Below the pieces are notes generated by a model, which worked only from the letters and a program-made list of their open reading frames with translations, was not told the origin of the DNA and did no database searches. 64,000 bases of DNA from Candidatus Cloacimonadota bacterium (GTDB taxonomy: Bacteria > Cloacimonadota > Cloacimonadia > JGIOTU-2), in assembly GCA_030613025.1 (NCBI GenBank), contig JAUWMT010000010.1, positions 1-64,000 of the forward strand, in the 5' to 3' direction. Every line of letters starts with the position of its first letter. Within the stretch, counting starts at the first letter, position 1. Of the stretch, positions 7,882 to 17,292 are shown in pieces. A program made the translations under genes and the position numbers.

Positions 7882-9252
7882 ATGCTATCCCGGTTAATAT
7901 CAAACTCTTTTATTGTTCGTTTTATTAATAAAGGTCATCCTCGATCTCAGAAGATAAAGAAGAATATAAGTGCTTCCTTTATCCTCAAAGGGATTTCTAT
8001 TATTATAAGTCTGATAAATGTACCTATTTTGCTGTCCTACTTAAATGCTGAAAAATATGGCGTTTGGCTTACAATATCATCAATAGTAATGTGGGTACAA
8101 CATTTTGATCTTGGATTGGGTCATGGCCTACGTAATAGATTTGCCGAAGCTTTAGCCAATAAAGATACAGATAGAGCCAAAGGGTTAGTGAGCACTGCAT
8201 ATTTTTCCATGTCTGTGATGATGTTGACTATTTTAATCATTACTATTCCTCTCGTTATACTATCCAATTGGAATAAAATACTAAATGTGGATACTATAAG
8301 TAATTCGGAGCTTATAAAATCAGTACTATTAGTATTAGTAATTTTTATTCTGAGATTTATTTTTCAATTGATATCAGTTATTCTTAAAGCAGATCAGCGT
8401 CCTGCTATCTCTGAAGCTTACCTGCCGATTGGTAGTAGCATCTCTCTTTTTCTTGTATTATTATTACGTTATTTTGTTCCTGATTCTTTGTTCATTGCTT
8501 GCGCTATAATTGCAGCACCTCAGATGCTTATCCTTGCACTCAGTAATATCTATTTTTTTAAAACTCAATACAAAAAATACCGACCTTCTATAAAATTCTT
8601 TAGTAAGAAATATCTGAAGGATATTTATTCTTTAGGATTAAAGTTTTTTGTTGGTCAATTAGCAGCTTTAATTATGTTCAGTTCTCATAATTTCATTATT
8701 GCAAAGGTAATAAATCCTACAGAAGTAACTATTTTCAATATTGCCAAAAGATTATTTGGTTTGCCATTAATTTATTTTATGATAATTTTAACTCCATATT
8801 GGTCGGCAATCACAGAAGCTTATACAAAGGACGAATTTGGTTGGATAAAATCCAGCATGAACAAGTTATTGAAATTAGGCATTGTTATTTCGCTTGGGAT
8901 TGTTCTTATGTTGATATTTTCTCCCTTTCTTTATAAAATCTGGATCGGAAATAGAGTATCTATTCCATTTAAGCTTTCACTTATTTTTGCTGTATATAAT
9001 ATTGGTGTTGTTTTTTTAGCACCTTTCACGCATTTTATTAATGGAGTGGGTAAATTGAGTTTAGGAATTAGAGTTGTGATTTTCAAGATAGTTGCTTTCC
9101 TGCCGGTATCAATTTTTTTAACAAATAAATTTGGTGCAATGGGTTTGGTTTTGGGAATGCTCATTGTTAACCTGGTACCAAACATTTTTATTTCTACAAT
9201 TCAGTATAAGAAAATTATCAATAGAACAGCTACCGGTATTTGGAATAGATAA
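7882..9252 (+). CDS. wzx: Oligosaccharide flippase, Wzx type
   Basis: This polytopic membrane protein has about 12 hydrophobic segments. The N-terminal helix SFILKGISIIISLINVPILL, followed by LNAEKYGVWLTISSIVMWVQHFDLGLGHGLRNRFAEALA, is typical of the polysaccharide (MOP) exporter family. The frame is open from an ATG at 7813, but that start would overlap the upstream glycosyltransferase by 56 bases. The ATG at 7882, just after that gene's stop, is preferred. It flips undecaprenyl-linked repeat units to the periplasm for the Wzy-like polymerase encoded next. Confidence 0.8.
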   Translation: MLSRLISNSFIVRFINKGHPRSQKIKKNISASFILKGISIIISLINVPILLSYLNAEKYGVWLTISSIVMWVQHFDLGLGHGLRNRFAEALANKDTDRAKGLVSTAYFSMSVMMLTILIITIPLVILSNWNKILNVDTISNSELIKSVLLVLVIFILRFIFQLISVILKADQRPAISEAYLPIGSSISLFLVLLLRYFVPDSLFIACAIIAAPQMLILALSNIYFFKTQYKKYRPSIKFFSKKYLKDIYSLGLKFFVGQLAALIMFSSHNFIIAKVINPTEVTIFNIAKRLFGLPLIYFMIILTPYWSAITEAYTKDEFGWIKSSMNKLLKLGIVISLGIVLMLIFSPFLYKIWIGNRVSIPFKLSLIFAVYNIGVVFLAPFTHFINGVGKLSLGIRVVIFKIVAFLPVSIFLTNKFGAMGLVLGMLIVNLVPNIFISTIQYKKIINRTATGIWNR

Positions 9253-9756
9253 GTTTTTAAAGTGAAAAAAGCATTTAGTATATTTATATGATAATAATAA
9301 CTTATTTTTATTTCATCATTTCCGGGAAAGCATTTGGTACAAGTATTATCTATTTCCATTTAGTTGAATATATAACTATATTCATCTTTTATATTCGTTT
9401 TTTCAAGATAAACGATTCATTAAAATTCGTTTAAAATATACTGCTATTTTGTAATTATGTACAAAAAAAATAAGTCTTTTTAGTATGTTTAAAGTAAATA
9501 TCAATAAAGACATTTATATATCCTTAAATAAAGTTCTTCTTTATTTGGTGCTTTGTGTTATTACTTTATTCTTGTGATAAACGACAAGTACTTTTTTCTG
9601 GCGTCAAGGAATTATAAATTTCGTTAATCAAGAGAATATTAAACAGTTTGAGAAGTTATATGATGCATTATAAAATTTGCACAAAAGATATCACAAATAA
9701 TAATAAAAAAATGTGTACTAATCCGTGTCAATCTTGTGCTGAATAAATAACAAAAT
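9253..9756. other. AT-rich intergenic stretch, no gene seen
   Basis: About 500 bases between wzx and the polymerase gene have no credible coding frame. They are extremely AT-rich, with several runs of T and A. I see no clear hairpin terminator, repeat or RNA gene. The length is unusual for this otherwise tightly packed locus, so it may hold an internal promoter or the eroded remains of a deleted glycosyltransferase gene. I could not match it to a family. Confidence 0.5.
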
Positions 9757-11058
9757 ATGTTAACAAAAAGAAATATTTTCCGTATTCTCAGTTTTATGCT
9801 GTTAATTACATCAATACTATATGTTGTTGCCAAAAACATGCCATCACCTTTTGGAAGTTTCCGGTTTTTGTATGGACCTCTTTGGTTAATAGTAGTTACC
9901 TTTTTAAAACCTGAGATATATAAACAAAAATCTGTTCAAGTATTGTTATTATATGGTTTAATATCAATTTTACTTTTAGAAAACATCCTTTGGCTTCATA
10001 TGAACGACTGGTATCAGCACATGATATTAGAAGAGTTTTATGCTTTAATTGTTGTTGTAATGTTAATGTCTTATTTTATCGTAAGTAGAGATTTTAAAGG
10101 ATGGGCTATTCTTAGTAAATGGGCTTTGATTTTTATTGTTATCACAGGTGTAATGACTATTATTGCTACATCAATAATGCCAACAATAGCTAGACAATCA
10201 GCAGCTGGATTTGAAGGATTATCAGGAATGTATGCGCTGTACGATAAAACTGGTTGCGGAGGATATGGCTTTGGACAATCATTATGTCTGCTCTTCCCTA
10301 TATTGATCTATAATATTAAATTCAAAAATCAAACCGTTTTTTCACGTAGAGCCTTGATAATTCTTGTTGTATTTCTCTTTTTTGTAGTAATAAGAATACA
10401 AGCATTTGCAAATATTATTACGGCATCTGTTGCTATTGCAGTATCATTATTAGGAGTAAAACGCATTAAAACTTCAATTGCAATTGTCGTTTTAGTAATT
10501 ATTTTTGCATTTGCAATACCTGCTCAGTTTTATGCAGATATATTGATTTCTGTTAGCAAATATTTTGCTCCAGATTCTGTGAATTATAGTAAGCTTAACG
10601 ACATGGCATTCTTTATTGGTAATCCGGTTTTAGATTTTTCTGCTAGTGGAATTGGTGGACGTGCAGATAGATATCCAATGCTATTTGAAGCATTTTTAAA
10701 AAGCCCATTATTTGGTGATTCTTTTTATAATAGTCCTTACTATTATCTAGTTCTTGCAGGTGGTCATTTGCATTGGATGAGTCGATTAACCGTTTGGGGC
10801 ATATTTGGATTTGCGTTTTACTTATTTATGCTAAAAACAATATTTAAACGGTTATTTTCTTTATTTGATAAGCAATTTGGCTATTATTACGCACTATGCA
10901 TTGTGGCGTTTATCATTCTTGGTTTGTTAAAAACAGTAACTGGACGAGAAAATGTGATTATGTTATTTGTAATTATTCCAGGGTTATATTATCTGCCATT
11001 AATTTCAAAAATGCCTAAAAAGAAAAATTATATTGAACAAGTAAGTAATAAAAATTAA
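9757..11058 (+). CDS. wzy: O-antigen polymerase/ligase-like membrane protein
   Basis: This 433-residue integral membrane protein has about 10-12 predicted hydrophobic segments. A long extracytoplasmic loop lies in the second half, around residues 285-345, with GGRADRYPMLFEAFLKSPLFGDSFYN and a following GGHLHW. That pattern, a large loop with 'R..P...F...PLFG' and a downstream 'H' motif, is typical of Wzy/WaaL-type (Wzy_C) polymerases. Together with Wzx and Wzi nearby it supports a Wzx/Wzy-dependent pathway. Polymerase versus ligase cannot be decided from sequence alone. Confidence 0.7.
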   Translation: MLTKRNIFRILSFMLLITSILYVVAKNMPSPFGSFRFLYGPLWLIVVTFLKPEIYKQKSVQVLLLYGLISILLLENILWLHMNDWYQHMILEEFYALIVVVMLMSYFIVSRDFKGWAILSKWALIFIVITGVMTIIATSIMPTIARQSAAGFEGLSGMYALYDKTGCGGYGFGQSLCLLFPILIYNIKFKNQTVFSRRALIILVVFLFFVVIRIQAFANIITASVAIAVSLLGVKRIKTSIAIVVLVIIFAFAIPAQFYADILISVSKYFAPDSVNYSKLNDMAFFIGNPVLDFSASGIGGRADRYPMLFEAFLKSPLFGDSFYNSPYYYLVLAGGHLHWMSRLTVWGIFGFAFYLFMLKTIFKRLFSLFDKQFGYYYALCIVAFIILGLLKTVTGRENVIMLFVIIPGLYYLPLISKMPKKKNYIEQVSNKN

Positions 11059-11074
11059 TTTTATTATATATGAT

Positions 11075-11209
11075 TGACGAACTCGTAAAAAAGAAAAAAT
11101 CGGGCTTTTCAACAAAATACCAGTTTTCATAACTGTTAGTATATTACTATGTTACAGATTTTGAAAATTTCCTAAAATATTAATAATCTGACTTTTTACG
11201 AGTTCGTCA
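11075..11209. repeat. MITE with perfect 17-bp terminal inverted repeats
   Basis: The sequence TGACGAACTCGTAAAAA at 11075-11091 recurs as its exact reverse complement at 11193-11209. The 135-bp unit has no ORF and an AT-rich interior. It looks like a non-autonomous IS derivative. Its right end touches the ATG (11209-11211) of a capE remnant, so it replaced that gene's upstream region. Confidence 0.75.
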
Positions 11210-11400
11210 TGATTAACAAAACTCTTCTAATTACTGGTGGCACCGGCTCTTTCGGAAACGCCGTTTTAAAGCGTTTTCTCCATTCAGATGAATTTTCTGA
11301 AATTCGCATATTCAGCCGGGATAAAAAAAACAAGATGATATGCGAAAGAAATTTAATAATCCGAAAGTGAATTTATATATTAATGTTTAAGATAACTTAT
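11209..11400 (+). pseudogene. Remnant of CapE/FlaA1-type UDP-GlcNAc 4,6-dehydratase
   Basis: The frame from ATG 11209 reads MINKTLLITGGTGSFGNAVL and continues to FSRDK, the start of CapE/WbjB-type dehydratases (UDP-FucNAc pathway). A frameshift in an A-rich run follows at about 11325-11335. The next frame continues the homology as QDDMRKKFNNPKVNLYI before a stop at about 11390. About 270 residues of the normal protein are missing, because the intact epimerase gene begins at 11439. This is a dead 5' fragment, with a MITE directly upstream. Confidence 0.75.
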
Positions 11401-11438
11401 CGTTATTGGTAATTTTAAAAAACAAAATGGAGATAAAA

Positions 11439-12374
11439 ATGAAAGTGTTAGTAACTGGTGGTGCTGGTTTTATCGGTACAAATCTATGTAATGAATTACG
11501 TTCAAGAGGTCATAAAGTAATTGCTTGTGATCTTTATAATACTGAAAGAGATGATTTCATTAGATGTGATGTGAGAAATTACAGACAATTAGAAAAAGTA
11601 TTTGATGAATATGGTCCTTTTGACTATGTTTATCATTTAGCAGCAGAATATGGCAGATGGAATGGTGAAGCCTATTATGAGAATCTTTGGCAGACAAATA
11701 TTATTGGAACTAAACATATAGTACGTCTACAAGAAAAATATAAGTTTCGAATGATATTTTTCTCATCAGCTGAAGTTTATGGTGATTATGAGGGTGAGAT
11801 GAAAGAAGCTGTTATGCAAGAAAATAGTATAAAAGATACTTATCAGATGAATGATTATGCTATTTCTAAATGGGCGGGTGAACTAATGTGCATGAATTCA
11901 GCTAAAATGTTTGGAACTGAAACAGTTAGAGTTAGACCGGTTAATTGTTATGGTCCACATGAAGAATACACTCCCTATCGTGGTTTTATACCAAAATTTA
12001 TTTACCACGCTTTGTTCGATAAACCCTATATTGTTTATAAAGGGCATAAAAGAATTATTGATTTTGTAGAAGATACTTGTAGAACTTTTGCAAATATCAC
12101 AGAAAATTTTTTTTGCGGAGATGTATATAATATAGGTGGTAAAGTTGAATGGGAAAAAGATATCAAAGAATATTCAGATATAATTCTAAAAGCTGTTGGT
12201 AGAGATGATTCAATCATAACTTACAAGGAATCAGAAGGTAACACCACAAAAATTAAAACTATTGATTTCTCAAAATCGATAAAAGATTTAAAGCATGATC
12301 CAAAAATAGATCCTGAAGAAGGAATAAAAAGAACTGTGAAATGGTTTAAGTGGTTTTATAGAATAGAAAAATAA
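11439..12374 (+). CDS. NAD-dependent epimerase/dehydratase
   Basis: This extended SDR protein (311 residues from the chosen start) carries the GGAGFIGTNL cofactor motif near residue 7, the catalytic FSSAEVYGDYEG region and Y-x3-K (DYAISKWAGE). The ATG at 11439 is preferred over upstream alternatives because GGAG lies 6 bases before it and the Rossmann motif starts right after it. It resembles UDP- or GDP-sugar epimerases of polysaccharide loci; substrate unknown. It is followed 15 bases later by a second, related enzyme, and the two may act in sequence. Confidence 0.8.
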   Translation: MKVLVTGGAGFIGTNLCNELRSRGHKVIACDLYNTERDDFIRCDVRNYRQLEKVFDEYGPFDYVYHLAAEYGRWNGEAYYENLWQTNIIGTKHIVRLQEKYKFRMIFFSSAEVYGDYEGEMKEAVMQENSIKDTYQMNDYAISKWAGELMCMNSAKMFGTETVRVRPVNCYGPHEEYTPYRGFIPKFIYHALFDKPYIVYKGHKRIIDFVEDTCRTFANITENFFCGDVYNIGGKVEWEKDIKEYSDIILKAVGRDDSIITYKESEGNTTKIKTIDFSKSIKDLKHDPKIDPEEGIKRTVKWFKWFYRIEK

Positions 12375-12389
12375 ATTAAGGAGAATGAA

Positions 12390-13388
12390 ATGAAAGAAAT
12401 AGAAAAAAAGTATGAAGAAAAGAGAATCTTGGTTACAGGTGGTGCTGGTTGTATTGGCAGTAATCTTATTAAGAAACTTAGTGAATTAGGTGCGAAAGAA
12501 GTAATTATTCTGGATAATTTATCATCTTCATATATATGGAATATACCTCAAGCAAATAATATTATATTTGTTGAGGGTGATATTTTAGATGATGAAATGT
12601 TGAAAAGAGTATTTAAAAGAAAACCAGAATATGTATTTCATCTTGCAGCGCATTTTGCGAATCAAAATTCAGTTGATAATCCCGAGACTGATTTGATGGT
12701 AAATGGTATGGGAATCTTGAAAGTCCTTGAGTATGCCCAGATTAGTGGAATTGAAAGATTTATATTCTCATCTTCGGGTTGTGGTGTATATGGCTTAGAT
12801 TCAAAAATGCCTTTTGAAGAAAATGATATTTCAATTAAATTGCATTCCCCTTATCAAGTTACAAAATTACTCGGTGAATTGTTTACAAACTATTTTAATA
12901 ATCTATATAATTTACCAATTGTTAATGCTCGTTTTTTTAATGTATTTGGACCAGGTGAAGTCCCCGGAAAATACAGAAATGTTATTCCGAATTTTATTTA
13001 TTGGGCTATGCAAGGTAAATCTTTACCTATTACAGGTAATGGTTCAGAAACTCGTGACTGGACTTATGTTGGAGATATTGTAGATGGTCTTTTGGCAATG
13101 GGAGTAAAAAAAGAAGCAATTGGAGAAGCAATTAATCTCGGCTCTGGCAAAGAGACAAAAGTTATTGATATGGCTAATATAGTAAATGACTTAACAGGGA
13201 ATAAAAATGGAATAAGATATATAGAAGCAAGAAATTGGGATGTCAAGAAGAGACTCCTTTCTTCTATTGATAAAGCTAAAAGAATATTGGACTATGAACC
13301 TAAAACGAGCTTCAAATCAGGAGTTGAAGAGGTTTATAAGTGGTTTGTTGATAATTGGGAAAATATAGAAAAGAGCGCAGAATTCTGA
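12390..13388 (+). CDS. NAD-dependent sugar epimerase (UDP-glucose 4-epimerase-like)
   Basis: This 332-residue extended SDR has GGAGCIGSNL near residue 19, FHLAAHFANQNSVDNP, the catalytic SSSGCGVYG and SPYQVTK motifs, and substrate-binding GNGSETRDWTYVGDIVDG. A strong AAGGAG box precedes the ATG. It is most like GalE/WbpP-type epimerases. The neighbour wecB follows after one base, so these epimerases probably prepare UDP-HexNAc-derived sugars for the glycan. Confidence 0.8.
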   Translation: MKEIEKKYEEKRILVTGGAGCIGSNLIKKLSELGAKEVIILDNLSSSYIWNIPQANNIIFVEGDILDDEMLKRVFKRKPEYVFHLAAHFANQNSVDNPETDLMVNGMGILKVLEYAQISGIERFIFSSSGCGVYGLDSKMPFEENDISIKLHSPYQVTKLLGELFTNYFNNLYNLPIVNARFFNVFGPGEVPGKYRNVIPNFIYWAMQGKSLPITGNGSETRDWTYVGDIVDGLLAMGVKKEAIGEAINLGSGKETKVIDMANIVNDLTGNKNGIRYIEARNWDVKKRLLSSIDKAKRILDYEPKTSFKSGVEEVYKWFVDNWENIEKSAEF

Positions 13389-13389
13389 T

Positions 13390-14535
13390 ATGGAGAATAG
13401 AATCAAGGTTCTAATTGTTTTTGGCACCAGACCAGAAGCAATCAAAATGGCTCCTGTTATTAAACAATTTGAATTAAATAAAGACAAATTTGACACCATT
13501 GTTTGTGTAACAGCCCAGCATAGAGAAATGTTGGATCAAGTTCTGAATTTGTTTGATATTAAACCCCAGTATGATTTAGGTTTGATGACAAATAATCAAA
13601 GTTTGCATGATTTAACCTCAAAAGTACTTCTTGGGATAACAGAAGTTATTGAACAAGAAAAGCCTGATTTAGTGTTAGTTCAAGGTGATACTACTACAAC
13701 TTTTGTATCGGCTTTGGCTGCTTACTATTTAAAAATTCCTGTAGCGCATATAGAAGCAGGATTGCGAACTCAAAATAAATATAGTCCATTTCCCGAAGAA
13801 ATTAATAGAAGGATTACAAGTCACATTGCTGATTTCCACTTTGCACCAACTAGCGAAGCAAAGAAAAATTTACTTAATGAAGGAATTCCTGAATCTTCAA
13901 TTTTCGTTACAGGTAACACAGTAATTGATGCATTGAAATGGGTAGTTAACAAACAAAAAGGCGAGTCAAAAAAATGGAATAATTACTTTTTGTCCAAATA
14001 TAATATTTCATTTTCAACTACGATTAGAACAGTTTTAGTCACAGGCCATCGCCGAGAAAGTTTTGGACAAGGATTTAAAAATATTTGTATTGCCATAAAG
14101 CAATTGGCAGAAAATGATTCGAATATACAGATAATATATCCAGTTCATTTAAATCCCAATGTTCAAAAACCAGTGTATTCTATTTTGAACAATATAAGGA
14201 ATGTCTATTTGATACAGCCACTAGATTATGAACCCTTTGTTTTTCTAATGAATAAAAGTTACTTAATTCTAACAGATTCAGGGGGAATTCAAGAAGAAGC
14301 ACCGTCTTTGGGTAAGCCTGTTTTAGTAATGCGTGATACAACAGAAAGACCGGAAGGAATAAAAGCAGGAACTGCAAAATTGGTTGGAACAGATAGTAAA
14401 ACAATAGTAAGTGAAACTGAAAAGTTACTATATGATAAAGTTGAATATGAAAAAATGGCAAGGGCAATAAATCCATATGGTGATGGGAATTCTGCTAGAA
14501 AGATTTTAAAATTTATAAAGGTTATCAATATTTAA
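13390..14535 (+). CDS. wecB: UDP-N-acetylglucosamine 2-epimerase (non-hydrolysing)
   Basis: WecB interconverts UDP-GlcNAc and UDP-ManNAc in the cytosol. The 381-residue length is standard. Motifs are FGTRPEAIKMAPVI at the start, VQGDTTTTFVSALAAYY near residue 97, HIEAGLRT, PFPEEINRR, GHRRESFG, and TDSGGIQEEAPSLGKPVLVMRDTTERPEG near residue 295. The product, UDP-ManNAc, is the donor type used by WecG/TagA-family transferases, and such a gene is at 26102. Confidence 0.93.
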   Translation: MENRIKVLIVFGTRPEAIKMAPVIKQFELNKDKFDTIVCVTAQHREMLDQVLNLFDIKPQYDLGLMTNNQSLHDLTSKVLLGITEVIEQEKPDLVLVQGDTTTTFVSALAAYYLKIPVAHIEAGLRTQNKYSPFPEEINRRITSHIADFHFAPTSEAKKNLLNEGIPESSIFVTGNTVIDALKWVVNKQKGESKKWNNYFLSKYNISFSTTIRTVLVTGHRRESFGQGFKNICIAIKQLAENDSNIQIIYPVHLNPNVQKPVYSILNNIRNVYLIQPLDYEPFVFLMNKSYLILTDSGGIQEEAPSLGKPVLVMRDTTERPEGIKAGTAKLVGTDSKTIVSETEKLLYDKVEYEKMARAINPYGDGNSARKILKFIKVINI

Positions 14536-14557
14536 CTGAAAACTTAAAAGGAAAAAT

Positions 14558-15751
14558 ATGGCTGATAGGAAACAACATATATATTTTTCAAGATTAACTT
14601 GGTCTGCAAAATGGGGTGCAGCTCAGGCTTTATCAGAAGCATTATCAAAAAATGATGATGTTTTGTTTGTCTCTACTTTTTGTAATTTTTTTAAGAGCTT
14701 TTACTCAAAAAAAGATAGAGATGGGATTATACATTGGTTAAAAGGGGAACATTTTAAAAAAGTTAATAAGAATCTCACTATTTTCTATCCACCCCCGTTA
14801 TTCCATTTTGGACGATCTGATCCAAATATTAAATTTAATGAGATATTAGTAAAATTAAATTTGAAATACTTAGCATGGTCAACAAAAAGATTTGCAGAGA
14901 AAATCGGATTTGAAGAACCCATTATTTGGATTGAGGATTTTTTAGCACATTCTTTTAGAAGCATTTTTAAGAGTAATTTATTAATATACTATATATACGA
15001 TGATTATAGGCATATATCTAATTATAATAAAAAAATAATTGTAAAAAACGAGAAGAAAAATTCACAAATATGTGATTTGATAGTTTGTGTATCTAAAGCA
15101 TTGGAAAAACGATTTAAACAATACGGTGCAAAAATATTATTGACATCAATAGGTGTTTCTTCAGATAATATAATAAAAAATGGAGAAATCCATTCCCCTA
15201 TTTCCAGTATTAATAATCTCAATGGGAGAAAAATTGGATTTTTAGGTATCGCTGATTTTAATGATCATTCTTTGGTTGAAAAAATTGTTAAAAACTTTGA
15301 GAATTCTAAGATAGTTTTTGTAGGTCCTTTAGAAAGAAATAAACGATTTTTAAGATCTTTATATTATAAACATAATGTTAAATGTTTTCCTACGGTTAAT
15401 ATTTCTGATGTGCCAAAAGTTATTGCTGCTTTTGATGTTTGTATTTTACCATTTGAAAAAAATGAATTTACTAAAGGTAGTGACCCAATGAAAATGTATG
15501 ATTATTTAGCAGGTGGAAAACCAGTTGTTGCCATTAAAATTAATGAAGATATGGAAAAGTTTAATGATGTTGCTTATTTATGCGATAATCACAAAGAATT
15601 TTTGGAAGGGATTGAATTTTATTTAAATATAAATATTAATGAGAGTAAAAAATTAAAAAAAAAACAATTAAAATTTATTAAAGAATATACTTGGGAAAGC
15701 ATCGCATTGAAAATATCATGTTTCATAGATGAGAATTTAACTAAATTATGA
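14558..15751 (+). CDS. Glycosyltransferase (GT4-like, TuaH-like)
   Basis: This 397-residue GT-B-type protein has an N-terminal acceptor domain that begins with a conserved-looking 'RLTWSAKWGAAQALSEAL'. The C-terminal donor domain contains FLPT-like turns (KCFPTVNISDVPKVIAAFDVCILPF) and the motif KGSDPMKMYDYLAGGKPVVA near residue 308, where the acidic residue contacts the sugar nucleotide. It most resembles TuaH-like transferases of teichuronic-acid type loci. AAGGA 7 bases upstream supports the start. Confidence 0.72.
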   Translation: MADRKQHIYFSRLTWSAKWGAAQALSEALSKNDDVLFVSTFCNFFKSFYSKKDRDGIIHWLKGEHFKKVNKNLTIFYPPPLFHFGRSDPNIKFNEILVKLNLKYLAWSTKRFAEKIGFEEPIIWIEDFLAHSFRSIFKSNLLIYYIYDDYRHISNYNKKIIVKNEKKNSQICDLIVCVSKALEKRFKQYGAKILLTSIGVSSDNIIKNGEIHSPISSINNLNGRKIGFLGIADFNDHSLVEKIVKNFENSKIVFVGPLERNKRFLRSLYYKHNVKCFPTVNISDVPKVIAAFDVCILPFEKNEFTKGSDPMKMYDYLAGGKPVVAIKINEDMEKFNDVAYLCDNHKEFLEGIEFYLNININESKKLKKKQLKFIKEYTWESIALKISCFIDENLTKL

Positions 15752-15948
15752 AGAAAATATTCTTGTTACACTATTTGAAAATGAAATATTAAGTTTATAA
15801 AAAAAGAATCATTATTAATATATTAATTTATTAAGTATATGATAGAATGATAATTTTAGCAAGAGTTTTAGAAAATGAAGATTTATGTAAATAGCGGATA
15901 CAAAAAAAGTTAATACTAATAAATTTAAAAAATATAAAAATAATTCAT

Positions 15949-16503
15949 ATGAACATTTTAATATCACTATCATCTTTCGGACAAAGTGGTTTTGAACCAA
16001 TGAATATTTTAGAACAAAATGGTTTTGAAATTATTCTTTATCCATATGAAAGAAAACTAGCCGAAGATGAAGTAATTGAAATCGCTTCAGATTGTATTGG
16101 TATTGTTACTGGTGTAGAACCATTAAACAAAACCGTGATGGATGCTTTACCTAATTTGAGATGTATTAGCAGAGTTGGAGTTGGTATGGATAGTGTTGAT
16201 CTGGGATATGCAAAAGAAAAAGTAATAACAGTTGTTAACACTCCTGATGGTCCAAAAAGATCAGTAGCAGAAATGACTATTGCTATGACTTTTTCTTTAC
16301 TAAGGAAAAGTCCTCAAGCTGATGATTATATTAAAAATAATCGTCATATTTTCCCGACTATGCCTGAAACAAATGCAATATCTGAAGCTTTAAATAAAGC
16401 TCTTAATTCTGAAGTGAACAATAATTCTGATATTGAAATAGAAGGACTAAGTAAATGTACTTTGGATTCATGTTTTGGAAAAATTGCAAATTTAATTCTA
16501 TAA
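15949..16503 (+). pseudogene. D-2-hydroxyacid dehydrogenase, truncated chimera
   Basis: Residues 1-130 match the N-terminal half of SerA/GhrB-type dehydrogenases: a substrate domain, then LRCISRVGVGMDSVDLGYAKE and NTPDGPKRSVAEMTIAM. The NAD-binding GxGxxG and the catalytic His region are missing. After residue 130 the frame runs into about 50 residues of unrelated sequence (ISEALNKALNSEV onward) to a stop. Intact relatives have 310-330 residues, and a full-length relative exists at 23633. This looks like a deletion chimera. It is probably not functional as a dehydrogenase. Confidence 0.7.
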
Positions 16504-16520
16504 AAAACTTGAGATTATAA

Positions 16521-17219
16521 ATGATGAAATACACAGCAGAAATCCCTGTACGGCTTGGAAGTAAAAGAGTTCCTAAGAAGAATTTAAGGTTAATTAACGG
16601 TAAACCAATGGTGGCATACGCTATAGATGCCTGCAAAAAATCGAAAAAGATTCAGGAAGTATATATAAATTCTGAATCAACAATACTAAAAAAATTATCT
16701 ATTGAATATGGAGTAAATTTCTACCTAAGAAAACCAGAATTAGCAAAAGAGGATGTTACACAAGATCAATTCAATTATGATTTTCTATGTAATGTGGAAA
16801 CAGAAAACCTGGTTTTGGTTAATCCTGTTTCACCTTTGGTTCTTCCCGAAGATATTGATAATGCTATTGCATATTATGAGAACAACAAACTTGACACCCT
16901 AATATCTATAAGGGAAGAAAAGCTTCAATCGTTTTATGAGAATAAACCTTTAAATTTTTCCGTAAATGACTTATTGCCAATGACACAACATTTAAAACCA
17001 ATACAACTTTGTGCCTGGACTGTATGTATCTGGAATGCAAAAAAATTCATGGAGTTTTATAAAAAGAATGGCTTTGCTGTATTCGTTGGTAATTATGGTC
17101 TTTATCCCTTTGATCCAATTAGATCATTGAAAATTAGTACTGAAAATGATTTCAAATTAGCAGAATTGTATATTTCGTCTAGAAATAATCCGATACAAGG
17201 AATTAAATATTATGAATAA
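16521..17219 (+). CDS. CMP-sugar cytidylyltransferase (NeuA-like)
   Basis: This 232-residue acylneuraminate/KDO cytidylyltransferase-family protein activates an acidic or modified sugar with CTP. The N-terminal IPVRLGSKRVPKKNLR replaces the classical 'IPARGGSKGIPxKN' loop, and LINGKPMVAYAIDACKKS follows. NPVSPLVLPEDIDNAI near residue 95 supplies the substrate-binding segment. It heads the 16.5-25.3 kb sugar-modification set. No sialic- or legionaminic-acid synthase is next to it, so its substrate is unclear; relatives also activate other phosphorylated sugars. Confidence 0.72.
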   Translation: MMKYTAEIPVRLGSKRVPKKNLRLINGKPMVAYAIDACKKSKKIQEVYINSESTILKKLSIEYGVNFYLRKPELAKEDVTQDQFNYDFLCNVETENLVLVNPVSPLVLPEDIDNAIAYYENNKLDTLISIREEKLQSFYENKPLNFSVNDLLPMTQHLKPIQLCAWTVCIWNAKKFMEFYKKNGFAVFVGNYGLYPFDPIRSLKISTENDFKLAELYISSRNNPIQGIKYYE

Positions 17220-17292
17220 AATTTTAGTTTCCCCTTCATCGTTTGGGAAATGTGGTGATGAGCCAAAATATATAAGGAGTTTAAGTGCATGA
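17212..17292 (+). pseudogene. 5' fragment of a second 2-hydroxyacid dehydrogenase gene
   Basis: A 26-codon frame reads MNKILVSPSSFGKCGDEP and then a short unrelated tail ending at a TGA that overlaps the next gene's ATG. Its start closely resembles that of the truncated dehydrogenase at 15949 (ILISLSSFGQSGFEP). This is a nearly complete deletion of a SerA-like gene that left only the beginning. The remaining bases may still provide the upstream translation signals of the Gfo/Idh gene. Confidence 0.55.

Noticed and set aside
9253-9756. A gene in the gap before the polymerase
   Set aside because: Frames are short and interrupted, and none shows a family motif.
16521-17219. Naming the cytidylyltransferase NeuA with a sialic-acid role
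   Set aside because: No NeuB or LegI synthase is nearby, and the motif IPVRLGSKRVP differs from the classical sequence, so only the family level is supported.
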